Below are positions 48,258 to 62,560 of a stretch of DNA of 64,000 nt, piece after piece. Numbering within the stretch: position 1 is the first letter of the stretch; each line of letters starts with the position of its first letter. The stretch comes from Lysobacter arvi. Its GTDB lineage: Bacteria; Pseudomonadota; Gammaproteobacteria; Xanthomonadales; Xanthomonadaceae. Below the pieces are notes generated by a model. That model was given only the letters and a program-made list of their open reading frames with translations, did not search any database and was not told the DNA's origin. A program made the position numbers and the translations under genes. The stretch covers positions 248,001 to 312,000 of the forward strand of contig JARUHG010000004.1 in assembly GCA_031216755.1 (NCBI GenBank), read 5' to 3'.

Positions 48258-51158
48258 TCAGAAGCGGTAGTCCGCGCTGACGTACCAGAACGCGCCCGGC
48301 AGGTCGTACGTACCCGCGTCGTAACCGTTGAGCGAGCAGGTCAGGCACACCGGCGGTTCCTTGCCGAAGACGTTGTTCACGCCGACGGTGAGCTTGAGCT
48401 TGTCGACCATCGCGTTGGTCCAGTTGAACTGCAGGTCGTGATAGGTGGTGGAACCGAGCGTGTTGGTTTCCACGCCGCCCTGGCAGCCCGGTGCTTCGGC
48501 CACCGGCACGTTCGAGCACAGTTCGTCCACCGAGGCGATGTAGCGGATCGTCCAGCCGACGTTGTAGTCGCCCATCGTCCAGCCGGTCTGCACGTTGGTC
48601 TGCCATTCCGGAATCGCGCTGTCGTTCACCTCGACGCCCACTTCGCGCTGCGAACGGTTGCCGTCGACGTCGATCGCCTCGTAGTCGTTGACGAACGTCG
48701 ACTGCAGCGACGCACTCAGGCGGCCCCAGCTGAAGTCGGTCGTCGACCAGTTGACCTTGAAGTCGACCCCGTCGGTCTTGATGCGGCCGAGGTTGTCGAG
48801 GAAGTTCTCCGGCGGATTGAGGTTGCCGCCGGCGCCGCGCGTGAACGGCGTGCAGTTGACCGACCCGACGCCGCCTTCGCGCAGGCAGGTCTCCAGCAGT
48901 GCCTGGATGTCGCGCGCCTGGATCGCGTCGTCGATCTTGTGGTGGTAGTAGCTGACCTCGAAGTCCAGCCGCTGCGACCAGTCCATCCCGCTCGCCCAGC
49001 CCGGCGCGTACACGACGCCGAAGGTGTAGCTGTCGGACTCTTCCGGCTGCAGGTCCGGATTGCCACCGGTGAAAGTGGTGATCTGCGTGTTGGCCTGTTC
49101 GAAGTTCGGCGGCGCGCCCTGCGCCGCGCAGCCCGCCGCGAAGGAGGGATCGGCCGGGCCCGGGCTGCCGGTGGAGCCGCAAGGATCGACCAGCGTCGCG
49201 CCGAACTGCGTCAGCCCGTACAGCTCGCCGAGGTTCGGCGCGCGGAAGCCCTGCGAGTAGGTGCCGCGGACCACCAGGTCCTCGATCGGCTGCCAGCGGA
49301 AGCCCGCCTTGCCGGTGGTCGTGCTGCCGAACGTCGAGTAGTCGGAATAGCGGATGGCGGCGCTCAGGTCCAGGGTCGACAGCACCGGGAAGCTGAACTC
49401 CGCGTAGACCTCGTCCACGTCGTACGACGCCGACACCGGTGCGGCGAAGGAGTCCTGCGATTCGCCGCTCTGGCGCAGCGGATCGGGGTTGAAGTCGCCG
49501 CGGTAACGGCGGTGTTCGACGCCGGCCGCGAAGCCCGCGGTGCGATCGCCGATGTCGAACATGTCGCCGGTGATGTTCGCCGAGTACAGGTCGAGCTTCT
49601 GCTGCGAGGAGTCGATCTGGCGCGTGCGGATGTAGTCGATCATCTCCTGCGTCATCGGACGGCCCTGGCCGCCGAACAGGTCCAGCGGCACGCAGCCGGC
49701 CACCTGCGCACACACGGCCGGGTCGCCGAGCGCGAGCTTGAGCTTGGCGACGTTGTAGCCGTTGAGGAATTCCTGCGTGGCCTTGTTGTCGGCGTAGGCG
49801 TAGTTGAAATCCCAGCCGAAGCTGCGGTCGCCGACGGTGAACGTGCCGTCCAGCCCGGTGTTGAAATACACCGTGTCGACGTCCTGGTTGAAGATGCGCG
49901 GCCCGACTTCGACCGGGCGACGCGTCGCGACCAGGAAGTTGGAGTTCGCATCCAGCGTGTAGCCGAACGGGTTGTACGGATTGTCCGCGTGGATGCTGAT
50001 GGTGTCGGCGATGCCGCCCGTGCCCGCGCCGGGACCGACGAAGATCGGCTCGGGCGCCGCCTGGTTGGTCGAGGTGCGGTTGTTGTACAGGCCCTTGACG
50101 TGCAGGCGGACGTTCTCGGTGACGTCGTAGTAGACGCTGGCGAAGATCGACTTGCGCTTCTGCGGCGTCAGCAACAGGTTGTACGGCGCGAAGTTGAAGC
50201 GGTCGCTGCCGTCGAACGAGTTGTACGTGCCGCCGTTCGGATCGTTCGGATCGAACACCGGCGTGGTCGTGCCGTTGTTGAGCGTGATGTCGTACCAGTT
50301 CTCGGTATCGGCATCGCAACCGCCGACGCCGGTGGGCGGACGCGTCGGGTCGCAGAAGAAGAAGCGTCCCTGCGGGATGCCCGAGCTGCCGCCGCGCACG
50401 CCGGTACCGGGCGTCGGAAAGGCCGACTGCTCCCACGAACCGGAACTGATCTCGTCCTGCTCGAAATAGCTCGCGGTGAACACCGCCGACCAGCGGTCGC
50501 CGCTGCCGCCGAGGGTCAGGCTCGCTTCGGTGGTGTCGCCGCCGTCCTCGTATTCGCCGTAGTAGGCGTGGACTTCGGCGCCGTCGAAATTGCGGCGCGT
50601 GATGATGTTGATCACGCCGGCGATGGCGTCGGAGCCGTAGATCGCCGAGGCGCCGTCTTCCAGCACCTCGACGCGCTCGACGATGGCCAGCGGGATGGTG
50701 TTGAGGTCGGCGCTGCCGCTCACGCCCGAGGCGGACGACTCATTGACCCAGCGGACGCCGTCGACCAGCACCAGCGTGCGCTGCGAGCCGAGGTTGCGCA
50801 GGTCCACCTGCGCCGAACCCGCGCCGATGCCGCCGCCGTCGGGCGGATAGCCGAAGTTGCCGGAGGAGTTGAACTTCGCGTTCAGCGCCTTGCCGCTGGA
50901 GGTCATCTGCTGCAGCAGGTCGCCCACGGTCTGCAGGCCGGTCTGGTCGATCCGGGCCCGATCGAGCACGAATACGGGCTGGGCGGTGACGGCGTTGGTC
51001 TGCTTGATGCGCGAACCCGTCACCGTGACGGTGTCGAGCGTGGTCGCCGAACCCTGCGGGGCTGGCGGCGCGTCCTGCGCGGCGGCGAGGCCGGGCAGGG
51101 TCAACAACAAGGACAGCTGGATCGCTTTGGTCAGCGACTGGCGACGCATGGCTCTCAT
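48258..51158 (-). CDS. TonB-dependent receptor
   Basis: A 966-residue outer-membrane receptor. The signal peptide ends near AAA about residue 28; the TonB box [11 protein letters not shown] and plug follow, with [11 protein letters not shown]-type and [18 protein letters not shown] segments that are typical of the xanthomonad receptor group starting GSRIKQ. Several Cys pairs sit in predicted extracellular loops (for example [13 protein letters not shown]). The barrel ends in VSADYRF. GGGAGAGA lies just before ATG 51158; another ATG three codons on is possible. The substrate is unknown; no transporter or hydrolase neighbour gives a clue. Confidence 0.94.
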   Translation of the reverse strand: MRAMRRQSLTKAIQLSLLLTLPGLAAAQDAPPAPQGSATTLDTVTVTGSRIKQTNAVTAQPVFVLDRARIDQTGLQTVGDLLQQMTSSGKALNAKFNSSGNFGYPPDGGGIGAGSAQVDLRNLGSQRTLVLVDGVRWVNESSASGVSGSADLNTIPLAIVERVEVLEDGASAIYGSDAIAGVINIITRRNFDGAEVHAYYGEYEDGGDTTEASLTLGGSGDRWSAVFTASYFEQDEISSGSWEQSAFPTPGTGVRGGSSGIPQGRFFFCDPTRPPTGVGGCDADTENWYDITLNNGTTTPVFDPNDPNGGTYNSFDGSDRFNFAPYNLLLTPQKRKSIFASVYYDVTENVRLHVKGLYNNRTSTNQAAPEPIFVGPGAGTGGIADTISIHADNPYNPFGYTLDANSNFLVATRRPVEVGPRIFNQDVDTVYFNTGLDGTFTVGDRSFGWDFNYAYADNKATQEFLNGYNVAKLKLALGDPAVCAQVAGCVPLDLFGGQGRPMTQEMIDYIRTRQIDSSQQKLDLYSANITGDMFDIGDRTAGFAAGVEHRRYRGDFNPDPLRQSGESQDSFAAPVSASYDVDEVYAEFSFPVLSTLDLSAAIRYSDYSTFGSTTTGKAGFRWQPIEDLVVRGTYSQGFRAPNLGELYGLTQFGATLVDPCGSTGSPGPADPSFAAGCAAQGAPPNFEQANTQITTFTGGNPDLQPEESDSYTFGVVYAPGWASGMDWSQRLDFEVSYYHHKIDDAIQARDIQALLETCLREGGVGSVNCTPFTRGAGGNLNPPENFLDNLGRIKTDGVDFKVNWSTTDFSWGRLSASLQSTFVNDYEAIDVDGNRSQREVGVEVNDSAIPEWQTNVQTGWTMGDYNVGWTIRYIASVDELCSNVPVAEAPGCQGGVETNTLGSTTYHDLQFNWTNAMVDKLKLTVGVNNVFGKEPPVCLTCSLNGYDAGTYDLPGAFWYVSADYRF

Positions 51159-51419
51159 TGCTCTCTCCCTCGAATGGATGAACAGCAGCTCGGCCGCCTC
51201 CCCTGCCCGGGCGGCACCCCCAAGGTTGTAAACAATTCGTGAATCCGCCACAAGCGGCAAAGAGTTTGCCAACCATCGGCACAGCGGGATCAGCGACCGC
51301 CGTGCTGGCTCTCACGGGCCGGCATGCACCGGCCGGGTCGGAGCGCCGACCGCCGGCCAGCGCTCGCGCAGCCGGCCGGTTTCATACGCGAAGTGGCCCT
51401 TCCCCGGGGCGCTCGCGCT

Positions 51420-52397
51420 CTACTGGTAGAACATCGTGAAGGTCGCCACGGCGTTCACGTCCCCGCCCCGCACGGGCATCGCGGTCGCGTAGTACGCGGC
51501 GCTCAACGGAATGGACACGCTCTGCGCGGAGCCACCCGTCGTGGTGGCGTAGGACAGCTTCGTTCCGAGCGGCACCGGCGTTCCGTTGCGCCGTACCTGC
51601 ACGCCGACGCCGGTGGCCTGTCCGGCACCGGCGGTGGTCGCCAGCACGCCGTTGGTCGGTGCGATGCCCGCCGCGGCGGTGCCGTCGATCTGGTAGGACA
51701 CCGCGACGTTCGTGTCGCAGGTCAGGTCGATGGTGAAGTCTTTGGTCGCAGGGGTGGAACCGACCGTGGCGAAGTCCGACGCGGCGACCGGCGGCAGGTT
51801 CACGGCGATGTCCTTGTTGGTCACGCTGCACCCGACGCTGACGATGTTCACGCTGGTGCGGTTGAACGTCACGCGGTTGGCCAGCGCGCCGCCGTACAAC
51901 ACCGTGGCCGTCGGACTGGGGGTGTTCATCTGTCCCGAGCCCAGCGGCCCGGTCACGATGTACTGGACGCGGAACAGGCCCCACGGGACGAAGCGCGCAT
52001 TGCCGCTGAGGTTCTGCGTGAAACGCGGCCACCGCATCACCATGCCGCTACCGGGAGGGCTGGTGTTCTCGTAGAGGATCTTGATGCCCAGGCCGGGAAC
52101 GCCGGTCTGATAGACGTCGCTCATGCCGGGCACCAGGGTCATCGTGGAGGCGTAGCCCATGTTCCACGTGTACGAGCCGGAGCAGAAAACATCCGCACGC
52201 GTCCCGTCGCTCACCCAGCCCGAGTCGTACAGGACCGTGCCGACGGTCACGTCGCGCTTGGCGCTCAGGGACGAAGGAAGATTCAGATAACTGTTGGTGG
52301 AGCGGGAGGTCGAACACGCGGCCATCGCCACGTCCGCGTGCGCCATCCATGCCAGTCCGGCGCCGAGCGCCAGTTTCACAAGCTGCTTGTTGGTCAT
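51420..52397 (-). CDS. fimbrial tip adhesin (two-domain)
   Basis: A 325-residue exported protein, last gene of the chaperone-usher operon. After the signal peptide (cleavage AMA near residue 26) there is an N-terminal domain of about 150 residues with its own Cys pair, then a C-terminal pilin-type domain starting near VTFNRTSVNIVSVGCSV and ending in the beta-zipper strand ...VATFTMFYQ with the penultimate Tyr that chaperones recognise. That layout is typical of MrkD/FimH-like tip adhesins. The receptor is unknown. GAAAGG precedes the ATG; the gap to the usher gene is 46 nt. Confidence 0.88.
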   Translation of the reverse strand: MTNKQLVKLALGAGLAWMAHADVAMAACSTSRSTNSYLNLPSSLSAKRDVTVGTVLYDSGWVSDGTRADVFCSGSYTWNMGYASTMTLVPGMSDVYQTGVPGLGIKILYENTSPPGSGMVMRWPRFTQNLSGNARFVPWGLFRVQYIVTGPLGSGQMNTPSPTATVLYGGALANRVTFNRTSVNIVSVGCSVTNKDIAVNLPPVAASDFATVGSTPATKDFTIDLTCDTNVAVSYQIDGTAAAGIAPTNGVLATTAGAGQATGVGVQVRRNGTPVPLGTKLSYATTTGGSAQSVSIPLSAAYYATAMPVRGGDVNAVATFTMFYQ

Positions 52398-52443
52398 TGC
52401 CTTTCGCTCATCGTTTGCCGATGCCGGATCTCCGGCCGGCCGC

Positions 52444-55137
52444 TCACTGGAGGGGTTCGACCGTCGTTGTGGCGCGTGCGTCCGCCGAAGCGGTCTGCCG
52501 CTCGCCGGATGCGGCTTCGCGTGCGGGCGTGCACACGGCGTCGATCACCGCGAGCCCCGAGCGCCCGGTTCGCGGACGGCCCATCGCAGGGTCGACCAGA
52601 CAAACCTCCGCATTGGCGCCCCAGGTCACGCGCATCGGACCGCGCCGCTCGGCGGTGCGTCGCACGAACACCTGTCCGCCCTGGCCGACGATGCCCAGAT
52701 CGGTACCGTCCGCTTCGTCGACGCGCGCGCCGAACGGAACGAACTCGCCGTTCTCCAGCCGCGCATGGATCAGCGTGGCCTGGCCCACCGTCGCGACGAA
52801 CTTCAACGGCACCACCGCGCCGGCGCGCGGCACGGTCTGCATGCGCGAGGAGGCGAGCTCGACATCCGCCGACAATCCCTTTGGATCGAGCACGACTTCG
52901 TTGATGCGGTACGGCGTGAGATTGCCCGCAATGGCGTATCCGCGCCGGTCGACGCGCGTCACGCCATCGCTGCCGAGCCGCGCGCCGCGTGCGCCCTCGG
53001 CCTGGATGACGCCGATGGTGTCGCCCAGTTGCGGCGCCAGCGTGATGCCGCCCGCATGCACGACCACGCCGCCGCTCGCCGAAAGCGAGGACTGCCGGCT
53101 TTCCTCGTTCTTGGAGTACGAAGCGCCCAGCGCCGCGAACGCCGCTCGCCATCCCGCATTGACGCCGACGGTGTCTTCGCCGCGTTCGTTGAAGTTGCCG
53201 TTGACGCCGTAGTTGAACTGACGATACCGGCCGGCCGATCCGCTGACGCCGGCCTGCACGGAGTTGCCGTCGTAGGCGTGGTTCGCGGCCACCGTGAGCT
53301 GCGGCGGCGTGCTGCGGAAGCTCGGGCTTCCCAGCGGCACGGTGATGCTGAGGTTGGCCTGGTTGTCGTAACCGCGGCCCGCCACGCGGCTTCGGCTCGC
53401 GTTGACGCCGAGCGATACGTTGCGCAATTGCCGGTTCCATCCGACCTGGTAGCTGGACTCCATGGGCAGCGTGTCGTTCCAGTAATCGTTGCGCGTGCCG
53501 CTGACGAAGAGCGACCCCGCCCGTTCGCCAAGACGCTGGCTCACCGTCAGCTGGAAGCGGCTGCGCTGGCGTCCCGCGCCTTCGCTCACGCCGCCGCGCA
53601 ACTCGCCGTGCCGCACGGCGTCGTCGAGTCGCACGGCGTCGTCCAGCGAAAGGTAGCCGCGACTGGAGTAGCGGTACGCCGCCAGCGCGAAGTCGGTGTT
53701 CGTCTGCGGAATGCTCTTGCTGTAGGTCAGGCGCGCGCTGTAGCCGGACGAGTCCTCGTCGGGCACCGAGAACTTCGTCTTCGCGCCGGTGACGTCGAGC
53801 GAGACCGCGCCCACCGGCGTGTTGAACGCCGCGCCGATCATCGCGCTGCGATACAGGTCGCCGTCGCTGGCCTGCACGCCCGCGTACGCCGTCAGCAGAT
53901 TGTTCAGCCCGCGCTGGAACGTGCCTTCCAGGAAGTACGGCGCTCGCGCATGCAGCGTGTCGTCGCGCACCTGGCCCGCCACCGCCGAGTAGCGCCACAC
54001 GCCCGGACGCAGCAACTGCGGCACCGCTGCATACGGCACGGAGAACGTGCGCTCGACGCCGTCGGCTTCGATCACGGTGACCTGCAAGTCACCGCCGTAG
54101 CCCGTCGCGTAGAGGTCGTCGATCTGGAACGCACCCGGCGCGACATTGGTTTCGTAGATCACGAAGCCGGCCTGGCGGATCACGACCCTTGCGTTGGTCT
54201 GCGCCACGCCGCGCACCGTCGGCGCGTAGCCGCGCAGCGAGTCGGGTCGCATGCGGTCGTCGGTAGCGAGTTTGATGCCGCGAAAGGCCGTCGAATCGAA
54301 CAACTCGCCGGAGGTGAACGTATCGCCGACGGTGAACTGCGATTGCAGCGCGGATACGTCGTGTTCGGCGTAGGTGCGGATGTTCTGGAAATCCGATCCG
54401 ACATCGCGTTCCCAGCGATAGCCCGACTGGTTGCGCAGACGCCAGCCGCCGATGTTCAGCCCCATCGTGAGGCCGGCGTACGCGCCGGTCGTGCGATCGC
54501 CGTCCTCGTACTGGAGCTGGTTGGCGCTGAGGTTGTAGCCCAGCGTGAAGGCGTTGACGCCCTGCTCCCAAAGCGCCGGATCGACGTGGCCGCGTGCGTT
54601 GCGCATCATCGCGATCTGCGGGACCGACACGTCCAGGCGCAGCTGGTTGACGTCGAAATGCACGCGCGCGTCCGCGATCGCGTGCTCCACGTCGATGCAG
54701 GGCTGGGACAGATCCACGCCCGCAGCGGACAGGCGCGCCGTATCGATCCCGAGCACCGCCAGCGTCTGCGGCGGCAGGCACGCACGCACCTGGCGGTCGG
54801 CGTCCTCGCGAAACTCCACGCTTTGGCGCGTGACGCGCTGCCCGTTGGCGTGGATATCGACGAGGTACTCGCCCGGGATGACGGCGTTGGCGCGTTCGAA
54901 TCGCGACAGGTCGGCCGTGCTCGCGGTTTCGCCCAGCAGTTGCGGGCTGAATTCCACCGCGTCGGGCGCGGGGTCCGGAGCAGGCTCCGGCGCCGGCTCG
55001 GGCGAGGGTTCCGGAAGGGGCGACGCGCTCGCGCCCAGGGGCATCTGCCCCAATGCGGCCAGTACGAACACCGCGAGTCGCTTCCGCCTGAGGCCGCTTG
55101 CCGCCGGTGCGAAGCCGCATGAATCAAATGAATGCAT
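52444..55137 (-). CDS. fimbrial outer-membrane usher protein
   Basis: An 897-residue usher that forms the secretion pore and assembles pilin subunits. After the signal peptide comes a Pro/Glu/Asp-rich run (PEPSPEPAPEPAPDPAPD), then the N-terminal chaperone-binding domain (FSPQLLGETASTADLSRFE, GEYLVDIHANGQ), the 24-strand barrel with the plug region, and C-terminal domains (RTGRSGLAVIDAVC). The Pro-rich insertion is not part of the usual family. It lies between the chaperone (130 nt upstream) and adhesin genes. Confidence 0.94.
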   Translation of the reverse strand: MHSFDSCGFAPAASGLRRKRLAVFVLAALGQMPLGASASPLPEPSPEPAPEPAPDPAPDAVEFSPQLLGETASTADLSRFERANAVIPGEYLVDIHANGQRVTRQSVEFREDADRQVRACLPPQTLAVLGIDTARLSAAGVDLSQPCIDVEHAIADARVHFDVNQLRLDVSVPQIAMMRNARGHVDPALWEQGVNAFTLGYNLSANQLQYEDGDRTTGAYAGLTMGLNIGGWRLRNQSGYRWERDVGSDFQNIRTYAEHDVSALQSQFTVGDTFTSGELFDSTAFRGIKLATDDRMRPDSLRGYAPTVRGVAQTNARVVIRQAGFVIYETNVAPGAFQIDDLYATGYGGDLQVTVIEADGVERTFSVPYAAVPQLLRPGVWRYSAVAGQVRDDTLHARAPYFLEGTFQRGLNNLLTAYAGVQASDGDLYRSAMIGAAFNTPVGAVSLDVTGAKTKFSVPDEDSSGYSARLTYSKSIPQTNTDFALAAYRYSSRGYLSLDDAVRLDDAVRHGELRGGVSEGAGRQRSRFQLTVSQRLGERAGSLFVSGTRNDYWNDTLPMESSYQVGWNRQLRNVSLGVNASRSRVAGRGYDNQANLSITVPLGSPSFRSTPPQLTVAANHAYDGNSVQAGVSGSAGRYRQFNYGVNGNFNERGEDTVGVNAGWRAAFAALGASYSKNEESRQSSLSASGGVVVHAGGITLAPQLGDTIGVIQAEGARGARLGSDGVTRVDRRGYAIAGNLTPYRINEVVLDPKGLSADVELASSRMQTVPRAGAVVPLKFVATVGQATLIHARLENGEFVPFGARVDEADGTDLGIVGQGGQVFVRRTAERRGPMRVTWGANAEVCLVDPAMGRPRTGRSGLAVIDAVCTPAREAASGERQTASADARATTTVEPLQ

Positions 55138-55267
55138 GTCTGGATCTCGGGTTGCTGACGATCCCGCGGCCCGCTGGCGCGCCGATGCGCGCGCCCGCTT
55201 CCCTCGTGCGCGTCAGGAACTTCGTAACGGGAACGCCGGAACGATCGGAACGTCGTCCGGCACGCGG

Positions 55268-56002
55268 TCAATCCGAGTACGGCGCGCGACTCTCGACGAA
55301 TCCGCCGTAGTCGTTGATGGCCGTGAGCAGCACCGTGCCGGGGCCCGCGCCCGGTTGGCCTTGCACCGGGAACGTCGCGCGTCCCATCGCCGGGCACATG
55401 CCGCCCTTGGGCATCGTCTCGCGTGCCGCGCGCTCCGGGCGCACTTCGGCGAACGACACGTTGTACGCCGTGGGGTTCGTGCACTCGAGCGTCGCGGCCG
55501 CACCTGCATGCACGAGCCGCCACGTCAGCTGACCGATCGAATCCATCGGCGCGCCGCGAAGCCCTTCGGGTCGATAGAAGATCTTGATGCGCGTGCGCAC
55601 CGCGAACTGAAGGAAGTTGTCGCTTCCGCCCTGCCCCTTGGGACGCGGCGGAACTTCCAGCACGTTGAGCCAGTACACCGACTCGCGATCCTGCGGGACA
55701 TCGGCGCCGGTGAACATCAGGCGCAGCGCCTGTCCCTTTCCGGGCTCGAGCCGCGACATCGGCGGCGTCACCAGGAAGGGCGCCGTGCTGGTCGCAGCGG
55801 TTTCGGTGACATCCCCACCGTCGGTCCACACCTGCAGCAGGCGCGGTCCACGGCCGTAGTTTTCGACCTGCACGGTCACTTCCGGCTCGTCCGCCGGATA
55901 GATCACGCGGGTTCCACTGATCTGGATATCGGCGTGGGCCGGGGCCAGGACGGCGGCGGCCATCCAGGCGCATGCGCAGCCCACTCGTGCGAGCAGTCTC
56001 AT
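55268..56002 (-). CDS. periplasmic fimbrial chaperone
   Basis: A 244-residue PapD-like chaperone with a signal peptide ending in AHA. Two immunoglobulin-like domains are expected. TRVIYPADEPEVTVQVEN is the first-strand signature, VTPPMSRLEPGKGQALRL the F1-G1 region, and FRTRIKIFYRP-type (here VRTRIKIFYRPEGLRG) the conserved Lys-bearing strand. It holds pilin subunits by donor-strand complementation until they reach the usher. It lies 65 nt after the pilin gene. Confidence 0.93.
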   Translation of the reverse strand: MRLLARVGCACAWMAAAVLAPAHADIQISGTRVIYPADEPEVTVQVENYGRGPRLLQVWTDGGDVTETAATSTAPFLVTPPMSRLEPGKGQALRLMFTGADVPQDRESVYWLNVLEVPPRPKGQGGSDNFLQFAVRTRIKIFYRPEGLRGAPMDSIGQLTWRLVHAGAAATLECTNPTAYNVSFAEVRPERAARETMPKGGMCPAMGRATFPVQGQPGAGPGTVLLTAINDYGGFVESRAPYSD

Positions 56003-56067
56003 GTGCGGTTCCTGATGCTTCCCCAGGACGGCAGGGCCGCGAGGGCCCCGCCGTGCGTCGCGCTGAC

Positions 56068-56634
56068 TCAGTTGTAGACGACCGAGTAGTTGACGTAGGT
56101 GTTCACGTCGCCCGCACCGGCAGCGCCGGTCGCGTAGTACTGCGCGGTGTACTGCAGCGTCGCGGTGTTGTCGGCGATGGTTTCCTCCGAGCCGTCGACG
56201 CCGGTGTTGTCCGACAGGTCGATCGGCGCGTTGGCCTTGTTCAACAGGCCGACGAGCACGTTGGTCGCGCCCGCGGAGGCGGTGTTCTTCAGGCGGCCGC
56301 CGTTGGCGGCGTCGACCGTCGGCGTGCTCGTCTCGAACCACAACTTGGCGATCTTGCCGTCTTTGCAACCGGACTGGCCGCTGCCGCCCACGATCACGCT
56401 GAACGGCGTATCGCCCGCGGTCTGACCCGCGGCAGCCAGCGCCGTGGTGGAAACGCTCGGCAGCGTGACGGTGAAGTTGCTGGTCCCGCCGTTCGTGTTG
56501 TCGCCGCCCTTGATGGTGCAGGTGACGTCGGAGATCGTGCCGGTGAAGGTGATCTTGCCGTCCGCAGCGGCGGCGGAGAGGGAAGTGAAGCCCAGGGCCG
56601 AGAACAGCGCGGCGCAAATCAAGGTCTTGCTCAT
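56068..56634 (-). CDS. major fimbrial subunit (type 1-like pilin)
   Basis: A 188-residue pilin: signal peptide ending in AAA-D near residue 24, then GKITFTGTISDVTCTI with the first conserved Cys and GGSGQSGCKDGKIAKLW with the second, forming the pilin disulfide. It ends in the strand VNTYVNYSVVYN with penultimate Tyr, recognised by the chaperone. As first gene of the operon, with the longest upstream region, it is presumably the most expressed product. The order pilin-chaperone-usher-adhesin is complete. Confidence 0.92.
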   Translation of the reverse strand: MSKTLICAALFSALGFTSLSAAAADGKITFTGTISDVTCTIKGGDNTNGGTSNFTVTLPSVSTTALAAAGQTAGDTPFSVIVGGSGQSGCKDGKIAKLWFETSTPTVDAANGGRLKNTASAGATNVLVGLLNKANAPIDLSDNTGVDGSEETIADNTATLQYTAQYYATGAAGAGDVNTYVNYSVVYN

Positions 56635-57210
56635 ACGTCCATTTGTCCCGTGATGATGAGATTCGCCGCTGGGTGGCGATGCTCGAACCGCTTCCGTTTC
56701 AGCCGCCCCCCAGCGACGGGGGACATGCTCGGCGCCGCTGCGCTAACCGGGAATCAGATGAATCTGGCGAAAATGCAACTTCCGCGACGTCCAGTGCCAA
56801 CCCGAAGCTGCACTCGCAACGCCGCATCGATTGCCACCTGCCCGCGCTCGAGTAACACCTTCGCCACAGGCACGTGCCGCACCGTTCGCGCCGTCGCGCG
56901 TCACGCGTGCATCCTCGATGCGAGTTGTTCGCGTGCGGACGTAGCCACCAAATCGCCGCGCGGTACGCCTGGCCAACCCGGCGAGTCGGGCGCCGTTTGC
57001 GCGCGGTTGGAGAAATGCTCTAGCCGCTCGCGCGCGGCGGCTGCGCCGTCCATCGCCGCGGGCGCGTGAACGGTGGTCTTTGACCGCGTTTTCACGCCCT
57101 CTTGACATCTCAGGCGCGAGTAAAGGGGAGATTCAGACCCGTCTGATGGCCGCACTTTGGGGTGCGGCCTAGTCTGCGGTGAAAGCACGCTCTTTCACGA
57201 CGAGACCCGC
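56635..57210. other. divergent control region between fimbrial operon and sensor kinase
   Basis: A 576-nt region with no gene. Features seen: a hairpin CCCCC/GGGGG (56706-56722) in the presumed fimbrial leader; palindrome CAGATGAATCTG (56755-56766); palindrome TCAGAC-CC-GTCTGA (57133-57146); inverted repeat GGCCGCAC/GTGCGGCC (57148-57169); and TAGTCT (57170-57175), a possible -10 for the kinase gene. Short open frames here lack family features. Confidence 0.6.
57133..57169. promoter_or_regulatory. two adjacent palindromes upstream of the sensor kinase
   Basis: TCAGAC-CC-GTCTGA (57133-57146) and, 1 bp later, GGCCGCAC-TTTGGG-GTGCGGCC (57148-57169), both perfect. They end directly at the TAGTCT hexamer (57170-57175), the usual position for operators. 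The binding protein is unknown. Confidence 0.5.
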
Positions 57211-61557
<4,347 letters not shown>

Positions 61558-61565
61558 TGCGGCCC

Positions 61566-62366
61566 TCAGCCGCCGAGCGCCAGGCTGGTTCCCACCAGTA
61601 CGAGAAATCCGGCGAAGACGCGCTTGAGCGTGTCGCCGTGCAAGTAGTGCGCCAGCCGCGTGCCGTACGGCGCGGCGAACACCGACGCCGCCGCGACGCC
61701 GATCGCCGCGGGGAGGTACACGTAGCCGATCGCGTACTGCGGCAGCGCGCCGACGGGCGCATGCATCGCGTAGCCCACGGCCGAGGCCAGGCCGATCGCC
61801 ACGCCGCACGCCGACGAAGTGCCGACCGCCCGCACCGGCACGACGCCGCGCCATACCAGCAGCGGTACCGTCATGCTTCCGCCGCCGATGCCCACGATCG
61901 CCGACAGCGCACCGATGCCCACGCCGGCCGCGCTCATCGGCAGGCCGCGCGGCGCGGATACTTCCGCCGTCGCGGCAGCGCGCGGGCCGCCGAAGAGCAG
62001 TTGCGCCGCGGCAAGGAAGCAGTAGCCGGCAACGATCCATCGCAGCACGTCGCCGTCGATGTGCACCGCCACGCCGCTGCCCACCCAGCCGCCGATGAGC
62101 AGGCCCGGCACCATCCACGCGACCGTCGGCCACAGCACGCTGCCGCGCCGTGCGTGCGCGCGCGCCGATGCGGCCGCCGTCAGCACGATGCTCGCAAGCG
62201 AACTGGCCAGCGCGGCATGCATCGCGGTGTCCTTCGGCACGCCCATGCCCGGCAGCAACCACGCCAGCGCCGCCACGAGCACCAGTCCACCGCCCACGCC
62301 GAGCAGGCCAGCCAGCACGCCGGCGATCGCGCCAAGCCCGAGGAACACGAACAGTGAAAGCAACAT
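61566..62366 (-). CDS. TauE/SafE family membrane permease
   Basis: A 266-residue inner-membrane protein with seven to eight hydrophobic helices and two repeats of the family motif: AGLLGVGGGLVLVAAL near the N terminus and AIVGIGGGSMTVPLLVW in the second half. The family exports sulfite, sulfoacetate or other organic anions, or takes up sulfonates; the substrate here is not known. GGAG precedes ATG 62366; a longer frame to 62456 adds an Arg-rich stretch unlike the family. It is convergent with the sensor kinase (8 nt between stops) and divergent from the transglycosylase. Confidence 0.9.
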   Translation of the reverse strand: MLLSLFVFLGLGAIAGVLAGLLGVGGGLVLVAALAWLLPGMGVPKDTAMHAALASSLASIVLTAAASARAHARRGSVLWPTVAWMVPGLLIGGWVGSGVAVHIDGDVLRWIVAGYCFLAAAQLLFGGPRAAATAEVSAPRGLPMSAAGVGIGALSAIVGIGGGSMTVPLLVWRGVVPVRAVGTSSACGVAIGLASAVGYAMHAPVGALPQYAIGYVYLPAAIGVAAASVFAAPYGTRLAHYLHGDTLKRVFAGFLVLVGTSLALGG

Positions 62367-62560
62367 GGAAGCTCCAGGATGAAAGCCAACGCGACCCGAT
62401 CGGGCCGGGAGAATCGCGGCGCGTCGGAGACGGATGCGACTTCGTGCGCAGCACATCGACGAGCGCAGAGCCGCACGATGTCACGCACCCGGAACACTGC
62501 CTGACCGCGATGCGCATCGCGGAGACGGCCGCTTCACGATGCTGGGCTATAGTCCCGCGA

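Noticed and set aside
57102-57107. TTGACA as a -35 for the sensor kinase gene
   Set aside because: No acceptable -10 lies 16-18 nt downstream, and the better -10-like hexamer is at 57170.
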